Origin: Dactylosporangium sucinum
Lineage (GTDB): Bacteria > Actinomycetota > Actinomycetes > Mycobacteriales > Micromonosporaceae
NCBI RefSeq assembly: GCF_014647515.1
Contig: NZ_BMPI01000078.1
Span: 16,247 to 48,693, forward strand
DNA: 32,447 bases
Direction of reading: 5' to 3'
The translations under genes were made by a program, and so were the position numbers. Below are positions 6,910 to 15,732 of this stretch, one piece after another. The notes below the pieces were generated by a model, which was not told where the DNA came from, searched no databases, and saw only the letters and a list, made by a program, of their open reading frames with translations. The first letter of the stretch is position 1. Each line of letters opens with the position of its first letter.

Positions 6910-7713
6910 TCAGCCGACGAACTGCAGCCGGGAGACGAGCCAGCGGCCCGATCCGGCGTCGTGGGTGACATCCACCTGGATCCGGTAGTGCGAGGCACGC
7001 CCGTCCGGCGCCTTCGTGTTGCGCACGGTCGCGTCGACCGCGACCAGGACAACCGCGGAGTGCCGGTCGCCGGAGACCAGCGCCGCGCGCAGCACGCTGC
7101 CGCTCGACTCGACGTTGTTCTCCACGATCGCGGCCCGCACCTGCGCGCGGCCCCGCGCGAACTCGTCGTGGAAGTCGCCCGTCGCGCCGTCGGCGATCCG
7201 TTGCAGGTCCCGGTCGACGCTGGAGGCACTCACCGAGACGAAGTTGACCGTGGTCTGTTTGGCCGCGGCGAGGGCCTGCTGGTGTGCGCGGGCCAGCATC
7301 CGGTCGTCGTACCAGCGGCTGCCGAAGACGCTGCCGGCAGCCAGGGCGGCGCACATGAGGACGGCAAGCACGACGGTGCCGAGCGCGGGGCGCGTGAACC
7401 GGGTCCGGCGGCGGGCGGCGGGCGCCGGCCGGCGCGCGGTGCGCGGGCGCGGCCGGCGGGTGACCCGGCGGGTCCGCTCCGGCGCGGCGGTCTCCGGCTC
7501 CGCCGGAGCCTCGGGCTCCTCGACCAGGGCCACGGCTTCCTCGCCGGACAGCACCGGCTGTTCGTCGAGGCGTTCCAGCACCGCCGTGATCGGGTCGCGC
7601 CGGCGGGGCGTGCGGCGGGTGGCGGCGCGCCGCCGGACGCTGCGCGGCGGCGGTTCGCTCCCGGCGGCGCCGCCTTGTACCAGCTTCAGCGTGCGGTTCT
7701 CGGGTGCGGGCAC
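6910..7713 (-). CDS. Mce-associated membrane protein (first), with long basic/Pro-rich cytoplasmic N-terminus
   Basis: A 267-residue protein when started at the GTG at 7713, which has GGAAGGAGG five bases upstream. A TTG at 7761 would add 16 residues but lacks a comparable ribosome site. Residues 1-110 are low-complexity and rich in Arg, Pro, Ala and Glu. One membrane helix follows (ALGTVVLAVLMCAALAAG), then an outer domain of about 130 residues ending in a GRWLVSRLQFVG strand, similar in plan to the protein encoded just downstream. That outer domain matches Mce-associated proteins by layout and position. The long cytoplasmic tail is unusual compared with its sister and could contact the ATPase or be regulated there; this is inference. 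Confidence 0.82.
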   Translation of the reverse strand: MPAPENRTLKLVQGGAAGSEPPPRSVRRRAATRRTPRRRDPITAVLERLDEQPVLSGEEAVALVEEPEAPAEPETAAPERTRRVTRRPRPRTARRPAPAARRRTRFTRPALGTVVLAVLMCAALAAGSVFGSRWYDDRMLARAHQQALAAAKQTTVNFVSVSASSVDRDLQRIADGATGDFHDEFARGRAQVRAAIVENNVESSGSVLRAALVSGDRHSAVVLVAVDATVRNTKAPDGRASHYRIQVDVTHDAGSGRWLVSRLQFVG

Positions 7714-7764
7714 GATGCCCTCCTTCCCAGGGTCTGCGGGACGAGCCCGGCGAGTGCTCAAGGG

Positions 7765-8997
7765 CTACGGGGCGAGCCCGGCGAGCAGGAGTTGTTTCCA
7801 GGACTGGTCCCCGGCGAGCTGGTACTGCCCGCCGGTGGTGCCGAACAGCAGCGGATGACCGTCGGCGCCCAGCGCCAGCCCGGACACCGGGTCGATGCCG
7901 CCGGTCAGGGCACCCGGGTCGCCGGGCGGGGGAGGGTCGCTGCCGCCGGGGCGCGGTGCGTTGTTGGTGCCCCGGACACTGGAGCCGCGGGCCTGGTCGG
8001 CGGCGCTGCACCGGGTGGTCTGCCCGTACTTGCAGGACGGCGGATCGTCGACGTTGAGCACCAGCCCGAGGTGGGCGGTGCCGTCGCCCGGCGTGACCGT
8101 GAAGCCACCGGCGACGGCCATCGGGTAGACAACCAGGACCTGTTCGATGCCGGCCAGGCGCCGGACGGCGACGCCGTTGACCGAGATCAGGTTGCCCAGC
8201 AGCGTGCCGATCGTCGGCTCGAGCCCGTCCAGCAGCGCGACGAGCTGCTCGGCCGCCGGCGGCCCGTTGGCGATGAGCCGGCGCAGGTCGGCGTCGGACG
8301 AGCGCACCGTCTCGGCGAGCTGCGCCAGCCCCTTCGCCCAGGCCCGGATCGCCGCCGCGGACTCCTCCTGCGTCTTGAGCACGGTGCGGCCGTCGCGCAG
8401 CAGGGTGACCGTCTGCGGCAGGTTCGCGGTCGCCTCCTGCAGCAGCAGGTCACCCGCGTCGAGGATCGTGCGCAGCGCCCGCTCGTTGCCCTCGAAGGCG
8501 GTGCCGAGCTCGTCGATGACGATCGACAGGGCGGCCGGGTCGACGGAGCGCACGAGCGCGTCGAGGTTCGCCAGGAGTGTCTCGGGGGCCAGCGGGATGC
8601 CGGTGCGGCTGCGCGGGACGACCGAGCCGTCCGTGAGGTACGGGCCGGCGTCGGTCTCCGGCCGCAGGTCGAGGAACTGCTCGCCGACCGCGGAGCGCTG
8701 GCCGACCACGGCCCGGGTGTCGCGGGAGACCCGCACCCCGTCGTCGAGCCGCATCCGCACCCGGGCCCCGCCGTCGTGGAGCGTGACGTCGTCGACCCGG
8801 CCGACCGGCACGCCGCGATAGGTCACCGGCGCGTTGGCGAAGATGCCACCGGCCTCGGCGAAGTCGGCGTAGACGACGTATCCGCGGCCGAGGAGCCGGT
8901 CGCCGAGCCCCACGTAGGTGACGCCGACGTAGGCAACGCCGATGAACCCGACCACGAGGAAGGCCAGGACCTGCAGCTTCGCGGCGCGTCGGATCAC
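7765..8997 (-). CDS. mceF: MceF-type MCE-domain protein
   Basis: A 410-residue MCE protein, sixth and last of the set. The GTG at 8997 overlaps the mceE stop (GTGA). A membrane helix at about residues 9-28 is followed by the MCE/MlaD domain (about 33-110), including TYRGVPVGRVDDV, the usual strand-turn of the domain, and VGEQFLDL. A long helical region then forms the predicted needle or tube segment. The C-terminus has a Gly/Pro-rich linker and a short ordered tail. MceA-F proteins are thought to form a hetero-hexameric channel that carries lipids or steroids through the envelope to the YrbE permease. No lipobox cysteine is present. The TAG stop is followed after 49 bases by the preferred start of the next gene. 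Confidence 0.9.
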   Translation of the reverse strand: MIRRAAKLQVLAFLVVGFIGVAYVGVTYVGLGDRLLGRGYVVYADFAEAGGIFANAPVTYRGVPVGRVDDVTLHDGGARVRMRLDDGVRVSRDTRAVVGQRSAVGEQFLDLRPETDAGPYLTDGSVVPRSRTGIPLAPETLLANLDALVRSVDPAALSIVIDELGTAFEGNERALRTILDAGDLLLQEATANLPQTVTLLRDGRTVLKTQEESAAAIRAWAKGLAQLAETVRSSDADLRRLIANGPPAAEQLVALLDGLEPTIGTLLGNLISVNGVAVRRLAGIEQVLVVYPMAVAGGFTVTPGDGTAHLGLVLNVDDPPSCKYGQTTRCSAADQARGSSVRGTNNAPRPGGSDPPPPGDPGALTGGIDPVSGLALGADGHPLLFGTTGGQYQLAGDQSWKQLLLAGLAP

Positions 8998-10397
8998 GGC
9001 AGCAACCCTCCGTTGAGCAGGTTCGGCAGCGGGCCCTGCTGCCCGGTGACCGCGCCGGTGACCGGCGGCAGCAGGCAGGCCGGCGACAGGGCGGTGCCGG
9101 GCGGGAGCACGGTGCCGGGCGGGAAGACGGTGCCGGGCGGCACGATCCCGCCGGGCGGCAGCAGGCTGCCGGGCGGTGCGATGGTGCCCGGCGGCAGCAG
9201 CTTGCACCCCTCGGGCAGCTCGCAGCCGGACGGCGGCTGCCAGCCGGGCGGCAGGACCCCGCCGAGCGGCAGACACGGCAGCGGCAGCACGCCCGGCAGG
9301 GAGGGCCCGGTCGACGGCGGCTTGCCCGGCCCAGTGCCGCCGCCGGCCGGGTTGCCGGTGCGGCCCTGCTGCCCGCCGGGGGTGCCGGCCGCGGGGGGCG
9401 GCGGCGCGGTCGCGACCAGCAGGTTGGACAGGATCGACGGCGCGTCGAGGTCGGCGGTGGCGCCGAGGTTGACGAAGTCGCCGACGATCGCGCCGGTGAC
9501 GTTGGGCGGGAACGGGAACGTCAGCATGAACTCCAGCGACCTCGGCAGCGCGTCGCCCGCCTGCACCAGCTGTTCGAGGATCGGTTGGAGCGAGCGCAGG
9601 ACGGCCAGCGTGTCGTCGCGGCTCTGGTTGACCACCCGGGTGCCGACCCGGCCCAGCTCACCGAGGGCGGTGAGCGCGAGCGTGAGCTGTTCCCGCTGGT
9701 CCTCGAGGACGGTCAGGCCCGGCGCCAGCGAGTCCAGCGCCGTGCCGATGACGTCGCGCTGCCGGGACAGCTGCCCGGAGAGGCGGTCGAGCGAGTCGAT
9801 CGCCCGCACGATGTCGGCCTTCTGCTGGTCCAGGCCGCCGACGAAGGTGTCCAGCTGGTGCAGGGCGTCCTTCGCCTCGGTCTCCCGCCCGTTCAGCGCC
9901 TCGGCCAGTTCCTCGTTGATCGTCTTCAGGTGGGCGAGCCCGCCACCGTTCAGCAGGAGCCCGAGCGCGGCGAGCACCTCTTCGACCTCGGCCGCCCGCC
10001 GGGTGCGCGCCAGCGGCACGACCGCGCCGTCGGCCAGCCGGCCGCGCGGGGTCTCGGTGGTGGGCGCCTCCAGCGCGACGTACTTCTCACCGAGCAGGCT
10101 CGTCTGCCGCACGGCGGCGGAGGCGTTCTCCGGCAGCCGCACGTCCTTGCCGATGCGCATCCGGACGCGGGCCGTCCAGCCGGACAACGAGATCCGCTCG
10201 ACGCTGCCGACGGTCACGTCGTTGACCTTCACCGCCGCCTGCGGCACGAGGTCGAGCACGTCGGCGAACTCGGCCGTCACGGTGTACCCGTCGCCGGCCG
10301 GTGCGCCGCCGGGCAGCGGCAGCGACGCGACGTCGGGCAGGCCGCACCCGCCCGCGAGCAGTACGACGGCGAGACCGGCGAGGGCGGCGCGCTTCAT
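8994..10397 (-). CDS. mceE: MceE-type MCE-family lipoprotein with Pro/Gly-rich repeat tail
   Basis: A 467-residue lipoprotein. The signal peptide ends in a lipobox, LLAGGC with C18 as the lipid-modified residue, as in the LprK/MceE position of mce operons. The MCE domain (about 38-115) contains VKVNDVTVGSVERI, and helical coiled-coil-like segments follow to about residue 300. The last 130 residues are very rich in Pro and Gly and include six hexapeptide units of the type LPPGTV encoded by an 18-base tandem repeat. The ATG overlaps the mceD stop (ATGA). In the family model this subunit is anchored by its lipid in the hexameric importer. The long repeat tail is longer and more regular than a simple linker. 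Confidence 0.92.
   Translation of the reverse strand: MKRAALAGLAVVLLAGGCGLPDVASLPLPGGAPAGDGYTVTAEFADVLDLVPQAAVKVNDVTVGSVERISLSGWTARVRMRIGKDVRLPENASAAVRQTSLLGEKYVALEAPTTETPRGRLADGAVVPLARTRRAAEVEEVLAALGLLLNGGGLAHLKTINEELAEALNGRETEAKDALHQLDTFVGGLDQQKADIVRAIDSLDRLSGQLSRQRDVIGTALDSLAPGLTVLEDQREQLTLALTALGELGRVGTRVVNQSRDDTLAVLRSLQPILEQLVQAGDALPRSLEFMLTFPFPPNVTGAIVGDFVNLGATADLDAPSILSNLLVATAPPPPAAGTPGGQQGRTGNPAGGGTGPGKPPSTGPSLPGVLPLPCLPLGGVLPPGWQPPSGCELPEGCKLLPPGTIAPPGSLLPPGGIVPPGTVFPPGTVLPPGTALSPACLLPPVTGAVTGQQGPLPNLLNGGLLP
9093..9200. repeat. Six 18-base tandem repeats inside mceE
   Basis: Six consecutive 18-base units begin at 9093, 9111, 9129, 9147, 9165 and 9183, with a core close to GTGCCGGGCGG. 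On the coding (minus) strand each gives a hexapeptide of the form (L/I/V/F/A)-P-P-G-x-x. The period is a multiple of three, so unit gain or loss keeps the frame. Confidence 0.85.
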
Positions 10398-11623
10398 CGT
10401 GTGCCCCGCAGGATGCCGCCGACAGTGAGGTCCTGGACGACCTCGGGCAGCTGGGGCACGACCGGCGCGCCGGACTGGGCCGGCGCGCCGGTCGGCGGTG
10501 GGCCGGCGGCGTCGGCCCCACCCGTCGCCGCCGGCAGGCCGAGGAGCTTGCGCAACTGGTCGGTCATGGGCAGCTTCTTGACGTTGAGGGTCTGGGCGAG
10601 CGCGAGGCACTCCTTGGGGATCTGCTGCGTCGGTACGAGGTCGACCATGAGCGAGCAGACATAGCTCGCCGGGTCGTACGGGCCGAGCGCGTTGTCCCGC
10701 GTGTCGAGCGTCCCCGACCGGGCGTTGTACGCGAGGTTGAGGTTGGACACCGCGAGCGGGGTCAGGTCGAGGATCTCGATGATCGCCTTCTGCTGGCGGA
10801 CCAGGATGCCCGTGACGTCGGCCAGGGCGTCCACATCAGACCTCAGCGCGTCGCGGTTCTCCTTGATGAACGTGGTGATGTCGGCGAGCGCGGTGGCGAG
10901 GCTGCGCAGCGCGGCGGCCAGCTCGTCCCGCTCGCCGGCCAGCTGACCGGCCACCGTGGCGAGCTGTTGGTTGAACGCCCGCACCTGCTGGTCGCTCTGG
11001 GCCAGCGCGGTGGTGAACAGCTGCAGGTTGGCGACCGTGCCGAACAGGTCCTGCCGGCCGTCGGCCACGGTGGACAGCGCGCGGGCGAGGTCGCCGAGCG
11101 TCGCGTGCAGCGCCTCCCCGTTGCCTTCGAGGTTGGCCCGGCCGGCGGCGACCAGGTCCTTGAGCGCGCCGTCGGCGTTGGCGCCCTCGGGGCCCAGCGC
11201 CTTGTTGAACTCGTCGAGGGCGCGGTAGATGTCGTCGATCTCCATCGGCGCCGCGGTGCGCTCCAGCGGCACGTCGCCGCCGTCGGGCAGCGCGGCGCCG
11301 CCGTTGTAGGCGGGGGCGAGCTGCACGTACCGGTCGCTGACGACACTCGGCGGGATGATGAGCGCCTGCACCCCGGCCGGGATGCGCCGGTCCGCGTCGT
11401 AGCGCATCTCGACCCGGACGGTGCGGCCCTGCGGGGTCACCGAGACCACCGTACCGATGCGCACGCCGAGCACCCGGACCGACGAGCCCTCGTGGATGCC
11501 GACGGCCCGGCTGAAATGCGCGACGAGCCGCCGCTGCGGTTCGCCGCGCACGGCGACGACAACGGCCGCGGCGGCGGCCACGGCGAGCACCGCGACGATC
11601 GCGACGAGGCGACGTGAACGCAT
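10394..11623 (-). CDS. mceD: MceD-type MCE-domain protein
   Basis: A 409-residue MCE protein. An N-terminal membrane helix (VAIVAVLAVAAAAAVVVAV) is followed by the MCE domain at about residues 32-110 (SVRVLGVRIGTVVSV, VVSDRYVQLAP), a long helical region rich in Ala, Leu, Gln and Asp, and a Pro/Ala-rich tail. It is fourth in the mceA-F order, one base after mceC. By family knowledge it is one of six different subunits of the lipid-transport tube. Assignment to the D position rests on order and domain plan. Confidence 0.9.
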   Translation of the reverse strand: MRSRRLVAIVAVLAVAAAAAVVVAVRGEPQRRLVAHFSRAVGIHEGSSVRVLGVRIGTVVSVTPQGRTVRVEMRYDADRRIPAGVQALIIPPSVVSDRYVQLAPAYNGGAALPDGGDVPLERTAAPMEIDDIYRALDEFNKALGPEGANADGALKDLVAAGRANLEGNGEALHATLGDLARALSTVADGRQDLFGTVANLQLFTTALAQSDQQVRAFNQQLATVAGQLAGERDELAAALRSLATALADITTFIKENRDALRSDVDALADVTGILVRQQKAIIEILDLTPLAVSNLNLAYNARSGTLDTRDNALGPYDPASYVCSLMVDLVPTQQIPKECLALAQTLNVKKLPMTDQLRKLLGLPAATGGADAAGPPPTGAPAQSGAPVVPQLPEVVQDLTVGGILRGTR

Positions 11624-11624
11624 C

Positions 11625-12614
11625 TCAGCGCCCTCCCGTCGTGGGCTGGTACGGCTGGAGCAGGCCGGCGACGTACGAGTCGAACCAGCGGCCGTTGCCG
11701 ACGACGTTCGCGAACGCGTTGACGAACGGCCCCATCTTCTGGATGGTCTGCTCGAGGTTGTCGCGGTTGCGCTGCAGCGTGGCGACGACGCCGCGCAGCT
11801 GCCGCAGCGCCGGCTGGAGCTGCTCGCGGTTGTCGGCGACGAGGCCGGACAGCTGGGTCGCCAGCGCGTTGGTGCCGACGAGCAGGTCGTGGATCGCGTC
11901 CTTGCGCCGGTTGACCTCGGCCAGCAGCGTGTTGCCGTCGGCGACGAGCTTGCGGAACTCCTCGTCGCGGGCGGCGAGGACGCCGGTGACGCCGCGGGCG
12001 CGGGCGAGCAGTTCGCGCAGCTCGGTGTCGCGATCGGCGACGGTCGACGACAGCCGTGACAGTCCGTCCAGCGACGACTTCACGCTCGCCGGGGTGTCGG
12101 CGAACGTCTGCGCGAGTGTGGTGAACGCGGTCGCGAGCTGCGTGCTGTCGATCTCGTCGAGCGTCTCGGCCAGGCCGGTCACGGCCTGGACCACGTCGAA
12201 CGGAGCGGCGGTGCGCTCCAGGGGGATCTCGGCGTCCTCGGCGAGGCGGTCCGGCCCGTCGGGGGCAAGCGCCAGGTACTTCTGGCCCAGCACGGTCTTG
12301 ATGCGGATCGTCGCGCTGGTCGTCGTGCCCAGCCGCACGTCGTGGTCGTCGAGACGGAACCGCACCCGGACGTACGGGCCGGTGCCGCCGCGCGCCAGGT
12401 CGACGGCGGTGACCTCGCCGACGCGGACCCCGGCGACGCGGACCTCGTTGCCCGGCGCCAGGCCGCTCGCGTCGCGGAAGGCGGCGCGGTAGGAGCCCTC
12501 GGCGGTCAGCGTGTCGAGGGCGTCGAGCTGGAACGCCCCGGCCACCAGCACCACCAGCGCCGCGATGCTGACCGCGCCGACCACGACCGGATTGCGTTCC
12601 CGGAACGGTTTCAC
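11625..12614 (-). CDS. mceC: MceC-type MCE-domain protein
   Basis: A 329-residue MCE protein. The GTG at 12614 overlaps the mceB stop (GTGA), giving the N-terminus VKPFRERNPVVVGAV; the frame is open further upstream, but that part lies over mceB and is not used. One membrane helix at about residues 9-27 is followed by the MCE domain (EVRVAGVRVGEVTAVDL, LGQKYLALAPDG) and a helical region with repeated polar heptads. It lacks the Pro-rich tail of mceD and mceE and ends in YQPTTGGR. It is the third subunit of the Mce set. Confidence 0.9.
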   Translation of the reverse strand: MKPFRERNPVVVGAVSIAALVVLVAGAFQLDALDTLTAEGSYRAAFRDASGLAPGNEVRVAGVRVGEVTAVDLARGGTGPYVRVRFRLDDHDVRLGTTTSATIRIKTVLGQKYLALAPDGPDRLAEDAEIPLERTAAPFDVVQAVTGLAETLDEIDSTQLATAFTTLAQTFADTPASVKSSLDGLSRLSSTVADRDTELRELLARARGVTGVLAARDEEFRKLVADGNTLLAEVNRRKDAIHDLLVGTNALATQLSGLVADNREQLQPALRQLRGVVATLQRNRDNLEQTIQKMGPFVNAFANVVGNGRWFDSYVAGLLQPYQPTTGGR

Positions 12615-13648
12615 GCGCGACCTCCCGCAGTCGAGCAGCGTGCCGCCGGCGAGCTGAACGACGCCGGGTTCAGCTCGCCGTGCCCGGCGACGCCGACCGT
12701 GCCGTCGAAGTCGCAGAGGAAGAAGTTGAACCACGAGCCGTACGAAGCGACGCGGGTCAGCGAGCCGTACCGGTCGGGCAGCCCGGCGAGCGTCCTGTCG
12801 ATGACGGCGGCGTTGTCGTTGAGGGTGGTCGACAGCGTGCCGAGCGCGTCGACGTCGGCCGCGAGCGACGGCCGGGCGTCGGCGAGCAGCGACGCCGTCG
12901 CGCCGGTCAGGTCGCCCAGGTTGACCAGCGCCTCGCCGATCGCCACCCGGTCGGCGGCGAGCCCGGACACGAACCGCTGCAGCTGCTGGATCGTCTCGTC
13001 GAGCTCGCCGCTGCGATCGGCCAATGTGGACAGTACGGCGTTGAGGTTCGTGACGACCCGGCCGATCACGGCGTCGCGGTCGGCGAGGGTGTTGGTGAGC
13101 GAGGCGGTGCGCCGCAGCAGGCTGGCGACGGTGCCGCCCTCACCCTGCAGGACCTGGATGATCTCGTACGCCAGCTGGTTGACGGCCTCCGGCGCCAACG
13201 CGGTGAACAGCGGCCGGAACCCGTTGAACAGCACCGTCAGGTCCAGCGCCGGTGTCGTCTGCGACTGCGGGATGAGCCCGTCCGGGCGCAGCGGCCGTAC
13301 GTCGCCGGGTCCCTCGCTCAGTGCGATGTACCGCTGGCCGACCAGGTTCCGGTAGCGGATCTTCGCGTGGACGGTCGTGGTGAGGGGGATGTCGCCGGCG
13401 ACGGTGAAGGCGACCTCGGCGACGGTGTTGTCGACGACCCTGATGTCGCGCACCTTGCCCACCTGCACGCCGGAGATGCGCACGTCGTCGCCGGCGAGCA
13501 GCCCGGTGACGTCGGTGAACCGGGCCCGGTAGACGGTGCCGCCGGACGAGAACCCGCCGAGGGTCTGCGCCAGCATCGCGGTCAGCAGGACGGTCACCGC
13601 CGCGAACGCGGTCAGCTTCAGCAGTGGCGCGAGCACAGCCCGGTTCAT
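12611..13648 (-). CDS. mceB: MceB-type MCE-domain protein
   Basis: A 345-residue MCE protein. The ATG at 13648 overlaps the mceA stop (ATGA). A membrane helix (FAAVTVLLTAMLAQTL) is followed by the MCE domain with DVRISGVQVGKVRDI and LVGQRYIALSEG. A long helical region comes next, then a C-terminal segment with WFNFFLCDFDG and a second cysteine near the end (AARC), a pair that could form a disulfide outside the membrane. It is second in the mceA-F order. Confidence 0.9.
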   Translation of the reverse strand: MNRAVLAPLLKLTAFAAVTVLLTAMLAQTLGGFSSGGTVYRARFTDVTGLLAGDDVRISGVQVGKVRDIRVVDNTVAEVAFTVAGDIPLTTTVHAKIRYRNLVGQRYIALSEGPGDVRPLRPDGLIPQSQTTPALDLTVLFNGFRPLFTALAPEAVNQLAYEIIQVLQGEGGTVASLLRRTASLTNTLADRDAVIGRVVTNLNAVLSTLADRSGELDETIQQLQRFVSGLAADRVAIGEALVNLGDLTGATASLLADARPSLAADVDALGTLSTTLNDNAAVIDRTLAGLPDRYGSLTRVASYGSWFNFFLCDFDGTVGVAGHGELNPASFSSPAARCSTAGGRA

Positions 13649-14931
13649 GGTGCGTTCACCACCGCTCCGCGCAGCAGCGGGCCCCACAGCAGCACCGCGA
13701 TGTCCGGCACCTCGGCCGGCGGCACACCCAGCTCCGCGCCCAGCAGCGGCTGCAGCAGCCGGCGTTCCTCCGCGGTGGCGGCGTCGGCGGTGGGCAGCGC
13801 CGCCGCGGTGGCTGGCAGCAGCCCGACCGGCAGCTTCGGCGGTCCGGGGCGAGCCCCGCCGTAGTCGTAGCCGTCGTTGATCGGCGTCTCCGGTGCGGGG
13901 ACGTGCGGATCGGGCAGGCCGCGGCAGTTGGGTCCGTTCTTCGCGCCGTACACCGGCTCGTCCCGGCCCTTCTCGAACTTGCCGTTGTCGCGGGTGATCT
14001 CCAGCGTGATGCGCATCCGGCCGGTGGCGAAGACCTGCTCCACCCGCGGCTGCAGCGCGACGAGACCGTCCATGAGGCAGGGGTACTCCGGTGCGTAGGT
14101 GGCCAGCAGTTCCAGCAGCGGACGGCTGACGTCGCCGACCTGGATGAGCTGGTCGCCGTGGCGTTCGAGGAAGTAGCGGGTGGCGTCGGCGGCCTCGGTG
14201 GTGTCCGCGAACAGCGCCGCCAGCTGGGTTCGCTGGTCCGTCACGGTCGTCGCGGTCACCGACGCGTCGCGCAGGATGGCGAGCAGGTCCGGCAGCGCGC
14301 CGTCGTAGACGTCCAGCACGGCGGCGAGCCGGCGCACGTCCTCGGCGATGAGCGGCATCTGCTCGTTGAGCGCGGCGAGGTACCGGTCCAGGGTCACCAG
14401 CTGCTCACCGAGCTGCGTGCCCCGGCCCTCCAGGGCCGTGGCGAGCGCGCCGAGCGTCGCGGCGAGCTTGTCCGGCTGGATCGACCGCAGCAGCGGCAGC
14501 GCGTCGTCGAGTACCCGCTCCAGCTCGACGCCGCTGGCGCTGCGGTCCTGGGAGATGACGTCGCCGTCGCGGATCGCCCGTCCGGTGCTGCCCGCGGGCG
14601 GCAGCAGCGCGACGTACCGCTCCCCGAACAGGGTCTTGGGCAGCAGCCGGGCGTTGACGTCGGCGGGGATCTGGGGCACCAGCGCCGGGTCGAGCGCCAG
14701 CCGCAGCCTCGCGCCCTCGCCGTCGCTGGACACGGTGCGCACCTCGCCGACGACGACGCCGAAGAGCTTGACGTCCGCGCCGGCGCTCAGCTGCATGCCG
14801 GTCCGGCCGGTCCGCAGCGTCACCCAGGTCACGTCGTCGAAGACCTTGCGGTACTGCAGCACGGCGAGGCCGAGCGCCGCGCCGAGCAGCACGACGAACG
14901 CGATGCCGAGGATCCGGTGGCGGGCGCTCAT
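13645..14931 (-). CDS. mceA: MceA-type MCE-domain protein
   Basis: A 428-residue MCE protein, first of the six. The ATG overlaps the yrbEB stop (ATGA). The N-terminal membrane helix spans about residues 8-26, and the MCE domain about 35-112 (VKLFGVVVGEVRTV, LFGERYVALLPP). A long helical stretch runs to about residue 270, and the C-terminal domain contains two conserved-looking cysteines (APEYPCLMDG and GPNCRGLPDP) and a CRGLPDP motif common near the end of MceA proteins. It ends in a less conserved Pro/Ala-rich tail. Confidence 0.92.
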   Translation of the reverse strand: MSARHRILGIAFVVLLGAALGLAVLQYRKVFDDVTWVTLRTGRTGMQLSAGADVKLFGVVVGEVRTVSSDGEGARLRLALDPALVPQIPADVNARLLPKTLFGERYVALLPPAGSTGRAIRDGDVISQDRSASGVELERVLDDALPLLRSIQPDKLAATLGALATALEGRGTQLGEQLVTLDRYLAALNEQMPLIAEDVRRLAAVLDVYDGALPDLLAILRDASVTATTVTDQRTQLAALFADTTEAADATRYFLERHGDQLIQVGDVSRPLLELLATYAPEYPCLMDGLVALQPRVEQVFATGRMRITLEITRDNGKFEKGRDEPVYGAKNGPNCRGLPDPHVPAPETPINDGYDYGGARPGPPKLPVGLLPATAAALPTADAATAEERRLLQPLLGAELGVPPAEVPDIAVLLWGPLLRGAVVNAP

Positions 14932-15731
14932 CCCGCGATCCGCACGGTCGTGGTCGCGCCCCAGATGGCCAGCGACAGGAAGAAGTCGACGACGTTCACC
15001 GATACGATCGCGAGCCGCACGGCCCGGCCGACCGCGACGCCGACGCCGGCCGGGCCGCCGCTGGCGGTGTAGCCGTAGAAGCAGTGCACCAGCACGACGA
15101 TCACGCTGAACACCAGTACCTTGCCGAACGACCAGAGCACGTCCTCGGGCGGCAGGAACAGGTGGAAGTAGTAGTCGTAGGTGCCCGCGGACTGTCCGAA
15201 GTAGAAGATCGCCATGGTCCGCGTGGCGAGGTAGCTGGAGAGCAGGCCCAGCACGTACAGCGGGATCACCGCGATGAATCCGGCGATCATCCGCGTGGTG
15301 ACCAGGAAGGGCAGCGACGGCACCGCCATCACCTCGAGGGCGTCGACCTCCTCGGAGATCCGCATCGCGCCCAGCTGCGCGGTGAAGCCGCAGCCGACGG
15401 TCGCCGACAGCGCGAGCGCGGCGACGAGCGGCGAGATCTCGCGGGTGTTGAAGTATGCGGAGATGAAGCCGGTGAAGGCGCTGCTGCCGATCTGGTCGAG
15501 GGCCTGGTACCCCTGCAACCCGACCTCGGTACCGGTGAAGAACGTCATGAAGCAGATGACGCCGACCGTGCCACCGGCGACGGCGAGCGCCCCGGTGCCG
15601 AAGCTGACCTCGGCCAGCAGCCGGACGACCTCCCGCTTGTGCCGGCGGATCGTCCGCGGCGTCCAGGCGAACGCCCGCAGGTAGAACGCCAGCTGCCCGC
15701 CGAGGTCGTCGAGCTGTCGCAGGACCGGCAT
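14928..15731 (-). CDS. yrbEB: YrbE/MlaE-family permease, second subunit
   Basis: A 267-residue MlaE-family integral membrane protein, the B-type permease of actinobacterial mce operons. About five or six membrane helices are visible. The family segment SATVGCGFTAQLGAMRISEEVDAL (written here only as landmarks GCGFTAQLGAMRISEEVDAL) marks the coupling region that meets the ATPase. It begins with an ATG one base after the yrbEA stop. With YrbEA it should form the inner-membrane pore onto which the Mce tube docks. Confidence 0.93.
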   Translation of the reverse strand: MPVLRQLDDLGGQLAFYLRAFAWTPRTIRRHKREVVRLLAEVSFGTGALAVAGGTVGVICFMTFFTGTEVGLQGYQALDQIGSSAFTGFISAYFNTREISPLVAALALSATVGCGFTAQLGAMRISEEVDALEVMAVPSLPFLVTTRMIAGFIAVIPLYVLGLLSSYLATRTMAIFYFGQSAGTYDYYFHLFLPPEDVLWSFGKVLVFSVIVVLVHCFYGYTASGGPAGVGVAVGRAVRLAIVSVNVVDFFLSLAIWGATTTVRIAG

Positions 15732-15732
15732 C

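Noticed and set aside
9093..9200. The regular repeats as a CRISPR array
   Set aside because: Units are 18 bases, directly adjacent with no spacers, and encode an in-frame hexapeptide repeat within mceE.
6961..10428. A 1155-codon open frame on the plus strand opposite mceE, mceF and the Mce-associated gene
   Set aside because: It is antisense to well-supported mce genes, has Arg/Gly/Pro-rich composition and shows no domain; long antisense frames are normal in very GC-rich coding DNA.
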